Positions 34,056 through 43,313 of a stretch of DNA of 64,000 bases are shown here, piece by piece (position 1 is the stretch's first letter; the number at the start of each line of letters is the position of its first letter). A program made the position numbers and the translations under genes. The notes under the pieces are model-generated. The model had not been told where the DNA came from. It saw only the letters and a list, made by a program, of their open reading frames with translations, and ran no database searches. The DNA comes from Acidobacteriota bacterium (lineage in GTDB: Bacteria > Acidobacteriota > Thermoanaerobaculia > Thermoanaerobaculales > Thermoanaerobaculaceae). Location of the stretch: positions 62,001 to 126,000 of the forward strand of contig JACQZW010000044.1 in assembly GCA_016213675.1 (NCBI GenBank), in the 5' to 3' direction.

Positions 34056-36770
34056 ATGTCGACGTGGAAAAGGCTCGTCCCGGTGCTCCTGATCGTCCCG
34101 ACGTTGGCGACGGCGACGGTCTTCAAGGTCGGTCCAGGGGGAACGCACACGACCGTGCAGGAGGCGGGCTCGGCGGCGGTCGCGGCCGGCGGCAGCAACG
34201 AGGTGCGGGTCGCGGCGGGGACCTTCACCGGCCGGGTCGAGGTGTCCTCGGCCCTGTCGTCGGGCTCCCTGGAGATCTCCGGGGGCTGGAACCCGGCGTT
34301 CTCCCTGCGCGTCAAGGACCCCGGCCTCACCGTGCTCGACGGGGGCGCTTCCGGATCCACCGTCAAGGTGGACCAGCCGGGCGGATCGGTGGTCCTCCGG
34401 AACCTCACGGCGACCGGCGGGTTGAGCGAGGACGGCGGTGGTCTGTATGTCTACACCAGGGCCGCGACCGTGACGATCGCCGACTGCGTCCTGGCTGAGA
34501 ACACCGCCAGGAAGGACACCACCGGCGGCGCGGGCGGCGGGCTCAACGCAATCGTCACCGGCACCGGGTCCCTCACGGCCTCCCGGCTCGTGGTGGTCCG
34601 CAACACGTCGAGCTCGTCCGGTTTCTACACGGTGGCAGGCGGGATCTACCTGCAGGCGACCGGTTCGGCGCAGATCGTCCTCGAGGACTCCGTTGTGGCG
34701 GGGAACATCGGGAGCTCGGGGACGAATCAGGTCGTCGGCGCGGGCATCTACTGCAGGGCCGGCGACCAGGCGACGTTGACCGTGCGGGGCAGCACGGTGG
34801 CCCGGAACGTGAGCACGCCGGCCACGACCAGCTACTCGGACGGGGTCAACTTCTACGCTTCAGGGGCAGCCCGCATCACGGTGAGCGGGAACGCGTTCCT
34901 CGACAACTCCCGGACCGGCACCACCCATTTCTCCCACGTGAACCTGGCGACGCAGGACACCGCCGTTCTGAGCTTCGTCAACAACGTCGTCGCGGGCGGC
35001 AGCGGAACCGGACTGGTCACGAACATCTACGGAGGTTCGACAATCACGGTCTCCGGGGTGTCCATTGCCGGGAACGCCGGAGACGCCCTCTCGGGCCGTC
35101 CCACCTCGATCTACAACTCGGTGATTTTCGGCAACGGGACCGACACCCAGATCCCGAACGGCGTCCCCGCCGGCGGCAACCTCGTCGGAGTCGACCCGCT
35201 GTTCGTCAACGCCGCGCGGCGTGACTTCCGGCTGCTGCCCGGCTCGCCGGCGATCGACACCGGCAACTCGTCGGCGCCCGGCGGACTGCCCGCGACCGAC
35301 TTCTCCGGGCTGCCCCGGGTCGCCGGGAGCCAGGTCGACGCCGGGGCCCATGAGTACTCCGGCGCGACGACGCGGACGGCGGCAGCGGTCGCCCACACCA
35401 CGGGCTTCGGCGGCACGCCGTGGCGCTCCGACCTCGACCTCTCGAACCTCGCGAGCGCTCCCACCGAGGTGACCCTGCGCTACCGCTCGGGGAGCGGCGA
35501 GGAGGTCCGTTCCCAGTTGCTCCTGCCCGGCGAGAGCTTGGGGTGGAGCGACGTCCTGATGCAGCGGTTCGGTGTCGGCGCGGCCGCCAGGACCTCGGGC
35601 TCGCTGGCGGTCGAGGATCCCTCGGGAGCCGTGGTCAGCACGATCCGGACCTACGCCGACGGCGGGGTGGCCGGGACGTACGGCCAGGGCTACCCGGCCA
35701 TGCGGGCTGGGACCGGCCTGTCGATCGACACGCGAGGGATCGTGCCGATGGTCAAGAGCGACGGCGCCTTCTACAGCAACGTCGGGGTTCTCAACCTCGG
35801 GACGGCGCCGACCCAGGCGAGAGTCACGCTCGTTGGCGCGACCGGCGCGACGATGGGGACGCCGCTCACCGTGGCGGCAGACCCCGGTCGCTGGGTGCAG
35901 ATCGACGATGTGTTCGCCCGCGCCGGCGCGTCGACCTCCGGGGCGGCCTACGCGAGGATCGACGTCCTCACCCCGAATGGTCGGGTGTGGGCAGCCGCCT
36001 CGGTGATCGACCGCGTCACGCGCGACCCCACTACCGTCGAGGTCGGCGCGCCCGTGGCGGGAGGAACCGTGCAGAGGGTCGCGGCCGTGGCGCACTCGTC
36101 AGGCTTCGGCGGGACCCCATGGCGCAGCACCGTGGCCGTCGTCAACGCCAGCTCCACCGACACCGATGTCACCTTGACGTTCCGGGGCGGCAGCAGCGTG
36201 GTGAAGACCGTTCGCATTCCGGGTGCCGGCGTGGTCGAGTGGGACGACGTTCTCGTCGACCTCTTCGAAGTCGATCCGGGCGCCTCGGCTTCCGGTTCCC
36301 TGGAGGTGGTAGCAGACCGGTTCACGGTCGTGGCCTGTCGCACGTACGCGGACAAGGGACTGGCCGGCACGTACGGCCAGTCGTACCCGGCGCTGGCGGC
36401 GACTCGCGGGATCACCGCCGGGGTCACCGGGGTGCTCGCGCAGTTGCGCAAGAGCCCGATGGCCTACACCAACATCGGCGCCCTCAACTTGTCCAGCGTG
36501 CCGTGCGCCGGGGCGGTCCAGCTCGTCGGCGGCCAGGGTCAGGCGATCGGTGCAGCGCAAGGAATGTCGCTCGCTCCGGGCGGCTGGACGCAACTCTCGG
36601 ACGTCTTCCAGGTCGCGGGTGCAGGGGGCGCCGATTCGGCGTACGCGCGGGTGACGGTCACCACCGAGGCGTGCAGCCTGTGGTTCTACGCCTCGGTGAT
36701 CGACGCGCTCACGCGCGACCCCACCACGATCGAGCTGGCCCGGCCGTTCGTCGTCGAGCCGGGGAGCTGA
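34056..36770 (+). CDS. Large secreted right-handed beta-helix protein with choice-of-anchor-Q and duplicated C-terminal modules
   Basis: A 904-residue exported protein. After a signal peptide (about 1-21) comes a right-handed parallel beta-helix (about 30-390; repeated LTASRLVVVRN, IVLEDSVVAGN, LTVRGSTVARN) ending in a choice-of-anchor-Q segment (DPLFVNAARRDFRLLPGSPAIDTG, DAGAHEY). Two tandem ~225-residue modules follow (about 444-670 and 674-900): each begins VAH.(T/S)GFGGTPWRS, contains TYGQ.YPA and ends ASVID..TRDPTT(V/I)E. The role is likely surface adhesion or polysaccharide binding. GAGGAGG supports ATG 34056, and a sigma-54-type promoter precedes it. Confidence 0.87.
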   Translation: MSTWKRLVPVLLIVPTLATATVFKVGPGGTHTTVQEAGSAAVAAGGSNEVRVAAGTFTGRVEVSSALSSGSLEISGGWNPAFSLRVKDPGLTVLDGGASGSTVKVDQPGGSVVLRNLTATGGLSEDGGGLYVYTRAATVTIADCVLAENTARKDTTGGAGGGLNAIVTGTGSLTASRLVVVRNTSSSSGFYTVAGGIYLQATGSAQIVLEDSVVAGNIGSSGTNQVVGAGIYCRAGDQATLTVRGSTVARNVSTPATTSYSDGVNFYASGAARITVSGNAFLDNSRTGTTHFSHVNLATQDTAVLSFVNNVVAGGSGTGLVTNIYGGSTITVSGVSIAGNAGDALSGRPTSIYNSVIFGNGTDTQIPNGVPAGGNLVGVDPLFVNAARRDFRLLPGSPAIDTGNSSAPGGLPATDFSGLPRVAGSQVDAGAHEYSGATTRTAAAVAHTTGFGGTPWRSDLDLSNLASAPTEVTLRYRSGSGEEVRSQLLLPGESLGWSDVLMQRFGVGAAARTSGSLAVEDPSGAVVSTIRTYADGGVAGTYGQGYPAMRAGTGLSIDTRGIVPMVKSDGAFYSNVGVLNLGTAPTQARVTLVGATGATMGTPLTVAADPGRWVQIDDVFARAGASTSGAAYARIDVLTPNGRVWAAASVIDRVTRDPTTVEVGAPVAGGTVQRVAAVAHSSGFGGTPWRSTVAVVNASSTDTDVTLTFRGGSSVVKTVRIPGAGVVEWDDVLVDLFEVDPGASASGSLEVVADRFTVVACRTYADKGLAGTYGQSYPALAATRGITAGVTGVLAQLRKSPMAYTNIGALNLSSVPCAGAVQLVGGQGQAIGAAQGMSLAPGGWTQLSDVFQVAGAGGADSAYARVTVTTEACSLWFYASVIDALTRDPTTIELARPFVVEPGS

Positions 36771-36814
36771 GGCCCGGCGCGCTGCGTGAGGCAACCTCGA
36801 GGTCGCGAAGAGGC

Positions 36815-36843
36815 GCCCCGGCCGGTCCGCTGCCGGCCGGGGC
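36815..36843 (+). terminator. Strong hairpin after the beta-helix gene
   Basis: GCCCCGGCCGG and CCGGCCGGGGC form a perfect 11-bp stem with a 7-nt loop. There is no T-run. It separates the beta-helix gene from the FHA activator gene. Confidence 0.55.
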
Positions 36844-36844
36844 G

Positions 36845-36870
36845 TGGCAGCGAAGACGCCGGTGTACGAT
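36845..36870 (+). promoter_or_regulatory. Candidate promoter elements of the second FHA activator
   Basis: TACGAT at 36865-36870 looks like a -10 box and would give a leader of about 18 nt. A weak sigma-54-like element TGGCAG-N8-GC with correct GG-N10-GC spacing starts at about 36845 but lacks the TT of the -12 box. Both are tentative. Confidence 0.3.
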
Positions 36871-36895
36871 GCCCGGCGGGACGGAGCCGAGATCG

Positions 36896-38677
36896 ATGAT
36901 CATGAGCGCCTACAGGTTGCGGGGAGAGGTGGGAGGGGTGCCGGCCTCGTTCGCGCTCGTCGAGGGCGACAACCTGGTCGGCTCGCGGATGGAGAGCGAA
37001 GTCGTGCTGGCGGAGCGCGGCGTGTCTCGCCGCCATGCGCTTGTCCGGGTCCGGCCGGGCGGCATCGAGGTCGAGGATTTGGGGAGCAAGAACGGGACCC
37101 GCCTCAACGGCAAGCCGGTGCGGACCACCGCTGTTCACGTCGCGGACGAGCTGCGGTTCGGCAGCGTCTCGCTGGTCTTGGAGGAAGTGGCCAGCGGGGA
37201 CGCCGACCTGGCCGTACGTCTGGACGGCCCCGCACCCGAGGATGCCGGTGGCCGGACGACCCAGAGCGAGTCCAGGCAGGCCGAGCGGGCCTGCGGGACC
37301 TGGCTCTCGGCGATCGAGAAGGTCGGCGAGCTCCTCCCACGCCCGGTCACCGAGCCGGGTCCGCCGCTCAGGGCGCTGGCGCTGGCCGCCGGCGCTGCTG
37401 GAGGTGCCGTCGTCGAGTGGGACGGGTCGGGCGAGCCGACGATCCACACCGCGTGCGGCGACCCGCAGGTCCTGAGGGCCGTGGCGCAGGCTCGGCAGTT
37501 GTTCCGCGAGGTCGCCCGGATCGGGACGGGCGAGGCGCTGTCGGAGGTGGGCGAGGTGGGGATGGCGGCGGCAGCCGTGCCCGGAACGGATCGACCGATC
37601 GGCGTGGTGCTCGTCGGTCCGGCGCTCCCGTCCGGAGGCGGTCCGGCGCTGCGTGCCGTGGCGCGGCTGCTGGCCGGCTCGACCGGGCTGGCCCCGGCCG
37701 GCGGCGAGGCGCGGCCGACGCCCGTGCTGGTGTTCCCGGATGGCCACGTCGCCGGGGAAAGCCCAGCAATGACTGCACTCTACCGCCAGCTCCGCCCGCT
37801 GGTGGACGGCGACCTGCCGCTCCTCATCGTGGGCGAGACCGGTGCCGGCAAGGAGCACGTGGCGCGCCTGATCCACGCGTCCTCCCGCCGTGCCCGTGGA
37901 CCGTTCGTTGCCCTCAACTGCGCGGCGATCCCGGCCGAGCTGTTGGAGGCCGAGCTGTTCGGTATCGAGCGCGGCGTGGCCACCGGCGTGGTGGAGCGGG
38001 AAGGGAAGCTCCAGCAGGCGAGCGGGGGCGTGCTGCTCCTCGACGAGATCGGCGACATGGCGCCGGCGCTGCAGGCCAAGCTGCTGCGGGTGCTGCAGGA
38101 GCGCGAGGTCGTGCCGGTCGGGGGCAAGCGCTCCGTGCCGGTCGACGTCGGACTCATCGCCGCCACCAACACCGAGCCGGAGCGACTGCTGGCCGAGGGG
38201 CGCTTCCGGCCCGACCTGTTCTACCGCATCGCCGGGTACGTGCTGCGGGTGCCACCGCTGCGGGAGCGACGCGAGGACATTCCGCGACTGGTCGAGCACT
38301 TCGTCCGGCGGTTCGCCGGCGAGACCGGCAGGGCGGTACGGGGGGTCACCGTGCGCGCGATGGACGCGCTCATCGGGTACCGGTGGCCGGGGAACGTGCG
38401 TGAGCTCGAGCACGAGCTGCGCCGCCTGGTCTACCTGTGCCCGCACGGCCAGGCGATCGACTCGACGCTCGTCCCGCCGAGGCTCGCCGTCCAGCCTGTG
38501 GCCGACCCCGACGACCTCCGCCTGGAGACGCACGTGGCCGCCACCGAGCGCGTGGTCATCCTGCGCGCCCTCGACCGCACCGGCGGGAACCAGACCCAGG
38601 CCGCCAAGCTCCTCGGCATCTCCCGGAACGGCCTGACCCTGAAGCTCGAGCGGCTCGGGATCTCGACCGGCGACTGA
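36896..38677 (+). CDS. FHA-domain sigma-54-type AAA+ transcriptional activator, GVATGV variant (paralogue)
   Basis: A 593-residue paralogue of 1767-3629. FHA domain (about 5-95; NLVGSRMESEV, GVSRRHALVRV, DLGSKNGTRLNG), a linker, AAA+ domain with Walker A GETGAGKEHVA, Walker B GGVLLLDEIGDMAP, RPDLFYRIAGY and LRERREDIPRL, then a Fis-type helix-turn-helix (GNQTQAAKLLGISRNGLTLKL). The sigma-54 loop reads GVATGV (residues 360-365, nt 37973-37990), the same change as in the paralogue. The gene is convergent with a kinase-TPR gene (stop codons 20 nt apart) and follows the sigma-54-driven beta-helix gene. ATG 36896 has GGAG about 9 nt upstream; ATG 36902 is the alternative. Confidence 0.9.
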   Translation: MIMSAYRLRGEVGGVPASFALVEGDNLVGSRMESEVVLAERGVSRRHALVRVRPGGIEVEDLGSKNGTRLNGKPVRTTAVHVADELRFGSVSLVLEEVASGDADLAVRLDGPAPEDAGGRTTQSESRQAERACGTWLSAIEKVGELLPRPVTEPGPPLRALALAAGAAGGAVVEWDGSGEPTIHTACGDPQVLRAVAQARQLFREVARIGTGEALSEVGEVGMAAAAVPGTDRPIGVVLVGPALPSGGGPALRAVARLLAGSTGLAPAGGEARPTPVLVFPDGHVAGESPAMTALYRQLRPLVDGDLPLLIVGETGAGKEHVARLIHASSRRARGPFVALNCAAIPAELLEAELFGIERGVATGVVEREGKLQQASGGVLLLDEIGDMAPALQAKLLRVLQEREVVPVGGKRSVPVDVGLIAATNTEPERLLAEGRFRPDLFYRIAGYVLRVPPLRERREDIPRLVEHFVRRFAGETGRAVRGVTVRAMDALIGYRWPGNVRELEHELRRLVYLCPHGQAIDSTLVPPRLAVQPVADPDDLRLETHVAATERVVILRALDRTGGNQTQAAKLLGISRNGLTLKLERLGISTGD

Positions 38678-38697
38678 CGCCCGCCGCGGCGCGGGGG

Positions 38698-41600
38698 CTA
38701 GGCTGCGTCCCCGAGCAGCGCGGACGCCTGCGCGCGCAGCGCGTCGAGCTCTCCCTTGATGTTCGGGTTCGCGGCCTCCGCATCGTCGGCAGCCGCGAGC
38801 GCCTGGCGGGCGGCCTCGACGCGGGCGGCTCCGCTGGATGCCTGGGCGCGGACGAGGAAGAGCTCGGCGCGAATCTGTCGCGTCTGACCGCTCGAGGGGA
38901 TGAGCCGCTGCGCCTCGCCGATGGCGGCGAGACCGCGATCCAGCTCGGCGCTCCACGCTCGTTGCGACGCGTGCAGGTGCCTGGCGCGCAGCTTGTGGAG
39001 CCGGGCTTGGGCGACCCAGACCACGCCGTCGGTGCGGTCCATCTCGCGAGCCCGGGCGATTGCCTTCTCGGCGATCTCGAGGGAAGGTCCCGGGTCGTCG
39101 TTGCGATCGATCAGAGCCTCCGCCGCCAGAAGCTCGACGGTCCCGACCTGGAGCTGGTTGCGGTTGTCGCGGGCGTCGATCGCCACGCAGGCGGCAGCCT
39201 CGCGGCGGGCGCGCCCGAGCAGCGGCATGGGGTCCTGGCCACGGCCGATCGCCCGCGCGGCCAGGGCACGCAGGAGGAAGCACAGGTTGTAGTGGGGGTT
39301 GACGAGGTCCGGCCGCTGGGCGATCGCCACCTCGTACCAGCGCTCGGCCTCCTTCCAGTCTGGGGCGGGGTCGCCCCCGACGGCGTCGAGGTAGGTCGCG
39401 AGGCTCTTGTGCGCAGCGCCCAGTGCGTTTGGCACCGCCACGAGCGAGGGGTTGAGGGAGCCGGCGGTCTTGTAGTCGAGGATGGCGCCCTGCAGGTAGG
39501 GGCGGGCGTCGAGCCCGTGCAGCGTGGCCCACTCGCCCGCTTTCCAGCCGGCCGTCCCTCGGCTGTAGTAGCCGGAGGCCAGGCTGGGGTCGATGACGAG
39601 CGCGGCGTCGTAGGCCTGCATCGCGGCAACCAGGAGCGGCAGCGGGTCGCGTCCGGCGTTGCGTTCGTCCTGGCCGAGGTCCGACAGCACGAGCCCGCGG
39701 TCGGCGTGGTAGCGAGGCGAGTACGGGTCGATGAGTGCCGCAGCATCGAGGCTCGCGAGGGCGAGCTCGGACCAGGCGCGCGGCGAACGCCCCGACTTGC
39801 GCTCGTGCTGGGCGAGTCGCCACGCGGCGGCGCCGATCGCGCCGTGGGCCGCGGCGAGCTGCGGGTCGCAGTCGAGGGCCGCCTCGGCCTGCGCGACGGC
39901 CTCGCCGAGAGCCGCGCTGGGATCCTGGCCGTGCTCGAGCTGCCACACCCCGAACGCCTGCTCTCCGCCGGCGAGAAGAACGTGGACCTCGACCGCCTCG
40001 GGATCGATCGCCAGGGCCGCCACGCAGGCCTGCCGCAGCGGCCCGAGCAGCGGCTCCGGCGAGGTCGCGCTCCTGGCGGCCGAGGCGATCCGGAGCGACT
40101 GCCGTCGACACTCCGCGGTCCGGGCAAGGGGGTCGCTGCGCGCAGTATCGATGGCCCGTGCCAGCGCAACCTGCGCCTCGGCCAGAGAGGCGTCCGCCGC
40201 CACGTTCTCTCCGCTCCGCGTCTGGAGCTGGGCGCGGGCCAGCCAGATCTCGCCCTCGAGGCGCATCGCTTCGTGCAGCCACGGCACCGTGCGACTCGCC
40301 GCGCGAGCCGCCGCCAGCGCGTCGTCCCAGCGCTCCTCGATGAGCGCGATCTGAGCCTCGACGAGCGCAGGTGCCTCGCTCGCGGCGCCGCCCCCGGCCC
40401 GCAGCAGCGCCAGGGCCGGGTCGCGCAGCCCGGCGGCGAGTTTCCTTTCCTGCGACTGCCGCATCTCCAGGTTGGCTATGCCGCGGGCTTCGTAGAGGCC
40501 GCGCCGATACAGCTCGGCCAGAGTCTGACCCAAGGCCTGCCTCGCGGCGGCCGTCCGGTAGCCGGCATCCCACCCGCGTTGCAGTGCGTCCAGGGCACGG
40601 GCGGGATCCCCCAGCGCAAGCCAGCCGCGGCCCACGGCGTAGGCTCCGGGGCCCGCCGCCAGGTCGCCGACCTTGCCGGTCCGGCGCTCGATGGCCTCGA
40701 TCCGGCGGCGCACGATGGCGCGCTCGCGCCGCGCGTCGTGCGCCGGCAGGAACGCCGAGTAGCGAGCGATCGCCTCGACCGCCGCGACCTCCTCGCCGAA
40801 CGAGCGGGCCAGCTCGGCGCGCTCGCGGCCGCGCCAGGCGGTCCGGGCCAGGGCTCCGGCCAGCACCAGGAGGGCGAGGGCGGCCGTGAGCGCGACGGTC
40901 GTGAGACGGCGGTCGCGCCGAGCTGCCTTCACCAGCCTGATCCACGGGCCGGTAGGCCGCACCGACACCGGTAGCCCGTCACGAAAGCGGCGGAGATCGT
41001 CGGCCAGCTCGCGGGCGCTGCCGTAACGGCGCTCCGGCTCCTTCTCGAGGCAGTGCTCGAGGATGGCCTGGAAGTCGCGGGGCAGGCGCGGATCGACCGG
41101 GAACTGCACGTCCTCGTTGAGCACCCGGACCAGCACGTCCAACGACGAGGTCGACGCGAACGGGGGGTGTCCGCAACGCACCTCGAAGAGCGTCGCTCCG
41201 AGCGCCCACACGTCGGCGCGCCAGTCGATCCTCGCGGTGGCGCCCCGCACCTGCTCGGGGGCCATGTAGTGGGGTGTCCCTCCCACCGTCTGCACCGTGC
41301 TGGCGCCGGCGTCCATGTCGCGAACCAGGCCGAAATCCACGACGTAGGCCTTCCACCCTCCGTCGGCCCGGCGTTCGAGGAGGATGTTGCCCGGTTTGAG
41401 GTCACGGTGCACGAGCCCGCAGCGATGGGCGGCGTGCACCCCGTCGGCCGCCTGGGCGACCAGCTCGAGCCGCTCGTCCACGGTGAGGCTGGCAGCGGCC
41501 TGGCGCAGCGTCGGGCCGTGGATGAGCTGCATGGCGATGTAGGCCTGGCCGTCGACCTCGCCGGCGTCGAAGACACGGCACACGTTGTCGTGGCTCACGC

Positions 41601-42012
41601 GACTCTGGGCGCGCGCCTCCTGCAGCAGCCGACCGGCGGGCAGGGGACCGTCGTGGCGCACGAGCTTGAGCGCGACCTCGCGTCGGAGGACGGTGTCGAA
41701 CGCCCGGAAGACCCGGCCCATGCCGCCCTCGCCGAGCAGCTCGCGGACCTCGTAGCGGGTCGCCAGGCGACCCGGCGCGATGGCCGGGATGGCCCGGGCG
41801 GGATGATCGGAATCATCGATTGTGAGAGTGGGCGACTCCCCCTGCCCGAGGGCGGCCGTGACGCCGGTGGCGGTCGAAGCTCCCCCGGCGCTGGCGGGTG
41901 GTTGGCCCTCATTCGTCCCCGCCTCGAGCTCCTCGATCGTCGCCGGGGTCAGAAGCCCCCGTTCCACCGCCAGGTCGAGGATGATCTGTTCGCGCGTCCG
42001 GGTCGGAGGCAT
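38698..42012 (-). CDS. Ser/Thr protein kinase with long TPR-type C-terminus
   Basis: An 1104-residue kinase. A leader of about 85 residues precedes the kinase domain (about 87-350): LGEGGMGRVFRAFD, VALK, HRDLKPGN, DFGLVRD and YMAPEQ. After a membrane helix (about 375-395; VALTAALALLVLAGALA) there are some 700 residues of alpha-helical, TPR-like repeats with many DPxLA and AxAALDCDPQLAAAHGA patterns. All catalytic residues are present. A -10 box TAGAAT lies 9 nt before the start codon, implying a near-leaderless mRNA. It is convergent with the second FHA activator, so a kinase-FHA pairing is possible but not shown. Confidence 0.92.
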   Translation of the reverse strand: MPPTRTREQIILDLAVERGLLTPATIEELEAGTNEGQPPASAGGASTATGVTAALGQGESPTLTIDDSDHPARAIPAIAPGRLATRYEVRELLGEGGMGRVFRAFDTVLRREVALKLVRHDGPLPAGRLLQEARAQSRVSHDNVCRVFDAGEVDGQAYIAMQLIHGPTLRQAAASLTVDERLELVAQAADGVHAAHRCGLVHRDLKPGNILLERRADGGWKAYVVDFGLVRDMDAGASTVQTVGGTPHYMAPEQVRGATARIDWRADVWALGATLFEVRCGHPPFASTSSLDVLVRVLNEDVQFPVDPRLPRDFQAILEHCLEKEPERRYGSARELADDLRRFRDGLPVSVRPTGPWIRLVKAARRDRRLTTVALTAALALLVLAGALARTAWRGRERAELARSFGEEVAAVEAIARYSAFLPAHDARRERAIVRRRIEAIERRTGKVGDLAAGPGAYAVGRGWLALGDPARALDALQRGWDAGYRTAAARQALGQTLAELYRRGLYEARGIANLEMRQSQERKLAAGLRDPALALLRAGGGAASEAPALVEAQIALIEERWDDALAAARAASRTVPWLHEAMRLEGEIWLARAQLQTRSGENVAADASLAEAQVALARAIDTARSDPLARTAECRRQSLRIASAARSATSPEPLLGPLRQACVAALAIDPEAVEVHVLLAGGEQAFGVWQLEHGQDPSAALGEAVAQAEAALDCDPQLAAAHGAIGAAAWRLAQHERKSGRSPRAWSELALASLDAAALIDPYSPRYHADRGLVLSDLGQDERNAGRDPLPLLVAAMQAYDAALVIDPSLASGYYSRGTAGWKAGEWATLHGLDARPYLQGAILDYKTAGSLNPSLVAVPNALGAAHKSLATYLDAVGGDPAPDWKEAERWYEVAIAQRPDLVNPHYNLCFLLRALAARAIGRGQDPMPLLGRARREAAACVAIDARDNRNQLQVGTVELLAAEALIDRNDDPGPSLEIAEKAIARAREMDRTDGVVWVAQARLHKLRARHLHASQRAWSAELDRGLAAIGEAQRLIPSSGQTRQIRAELFLVRAQASSGAARVEAARQALAAADDAEAANPNIKGELDALRAQASALLGDAA

Positions 42013-42021
42013 CGTGCCGCG

Positions 42022-42027
42022 ATTCTA
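42022..42027 (-). promoter_or_regulatory. -10 box TAGAAT, leaderless arrangement
   Basis: On the minus strand TAGAAT ends 9 nt before the kinase ATG at 42012. The transcription start would fall within a few nt of the start codon, and no ribosome site is visible. Confidence 0.45.
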
Positions 42028-42069
42028 TCGTGAGCGCCACCGGAGCACGGCACGTCGACGAGTCAAGAC

Positions 42070-43200
42070 CTACCTGCCTCGCCGCAGGGTGCGCAGCGTG
42101 ATCCGGACGATCTCGCCGCGCTTCCACAGGCGCATGCGCGGGCCCCAGGTGCCGGCGCCGCGGCTGACGATCACGGTCATGCCGTCGACCTCGTAGCGGC
42201 CCTCGAGGAGCGGGTAGACGGACCGCACGAGATGGGAGAACGGCCAGACCTGGCCGCCATGGGTGTGCCCGGACAGCATCAGTCCCGCGCCCGCGGCGGC
42301 AGCCCGTTCGGCCGACCACGGCGTGTGGGAGAGGAGGACCACCGCTCCAGGCGGTCGCCCGGTCAACGCCCGACCGGCCGCGTCGCCCTCCTGGCCGAGC
42401 CGGCGGCGGGACGTGAGGTCGTCGACGCCGGCGACGACGAGCCCGGGCCGGATCTCGGCCCAGCGGTCGTGGAGCACGGTCGCGCCGGTCTGCTCGATCG
42501 GCTCCTCGGCCGCGGAGCCGCCCCGGAACCTCTCGTGGTTCCCGGTCACCGCCCACACACCGAGAGGCGCGGAGAGTCGGCGGAACTGGGTCAACACCGC
42601 CTCGTCGGACCGGCCGTGGCCCTCGAACAGGTCGCCGAGGAGCACGATTGCATCGGGCCGCAGGGCGAGCACCTGGTCGACCCGCGCGCGCAACCAGCCG
42701 GCTCCGAGTTGCTCGCCGACGTGGAGGTCGGACAGGCCGACGAGCACGGTGCCGTCGGCGTCCGCCGGCAGCCCGGCAAGCTCCACCTCGAAGTCGCTCA
42801 CGGCCGGCGCCCGGTGGCCCTGGACGAGGGCCGTGGCCGCCATCGCCAGGCCGACGAGCACGGCGGCGCCGCGCAGGCGCGGCGCATGGCGAGGCATCCA
42901 CAGGCCGAAGCCGGTGAGGAGGTCGGTGGCGAGCAGCGGCACCCCGACGAGGAAGAGGGTCGTCAACCAGGTGAGGCCGAACGCCTCGAGCGGCACGGCC
43001 AGCGCGCCGGTGGCGCCGTGGCCCCAGGTCGTCGCCGCCGCGAACGCGATCCACAGGCCCGCCGACAGGGCGAAGTAGCCCCAACGGGAGAGTCGCCGCG
43101 CGATCGCCGGGACCCCGGCCACCCGCCAGGCCACGTAGGCATGGAGCAGCGTCCCGGCGACGAGCAGCATCGTGCGAAACCCCAAGGCCACCTCCCGCAT
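42070..43200 (-). CDS. Membrane-anchored metallophosphoesterase (YkuE-like)
   Basis: A 376-residue protein: an N-terminal membrane part with about four or five helices (residues 1-140) and a calcineurin-type phosphoesterase domain with metal ligands in SDLHVGE, LLGDLFEGHG, TGNHE, LSHTPWS and LSGHTHGGQ. Members of this group include YkuE, a Zn-dependent phosphoesterase tied to the cell envelope. Substrate unknown. ATG 43200 is a weak start with no good ribosome site; ATG 43170 is the alternative. Confidence 0.85.
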   Translation of the reverse strand: MREVALGFRTMLLVAGTLLHAYVAWRVAGVPAIARRLSRWGYFALSAGLWIAFAAATTWGHGATGALAVPLEAFGLTWLTTLFLVGVPLLATDLLTGFGLWMPRHAPRLRGAAVLVGLAMAATALVQGHRAPAVSDFEVELAGLPADADGTVLVGLSDLHVGEQLGAGWLRARVDQVLALRPDAIVLLGDLFEGHGRSDEAVLTQFRRLSAPLGVWAVTGNHERFRGGSAAEEPIEQTGATVLHDRWAEIRPGLVVAGVDDLTSRRRLGQEGDAAGRALTGRPPGAVVLLSHTPWSAERAAAAGAGLMLSGHTHGGQVWPFSHLVRSVYPLLEGRYEVDGMTVIVSRGAGTWGPRMRLWKRGEIVRITLRTLRRGR

Positions 43201-43313
43201 CCAGGGTAGCGCGTGCAGGCGCCCCGCACGTTCCGCCCGCTTGCGAGCCGACCGTGGGAGGGCTACTGTGCCGGCCAGAGAGTCCCAACGACGCAGTCGA
43301 GGAGGATGGTCCG

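Noticed and set aside
33979..36770. Reading the beta-helix gene from a start upstream of the promoter
   Set aside because: The frame is open farther upstream, but only ATG 34056 gives a signal peptide and has a GAGGAGG ribosome site.
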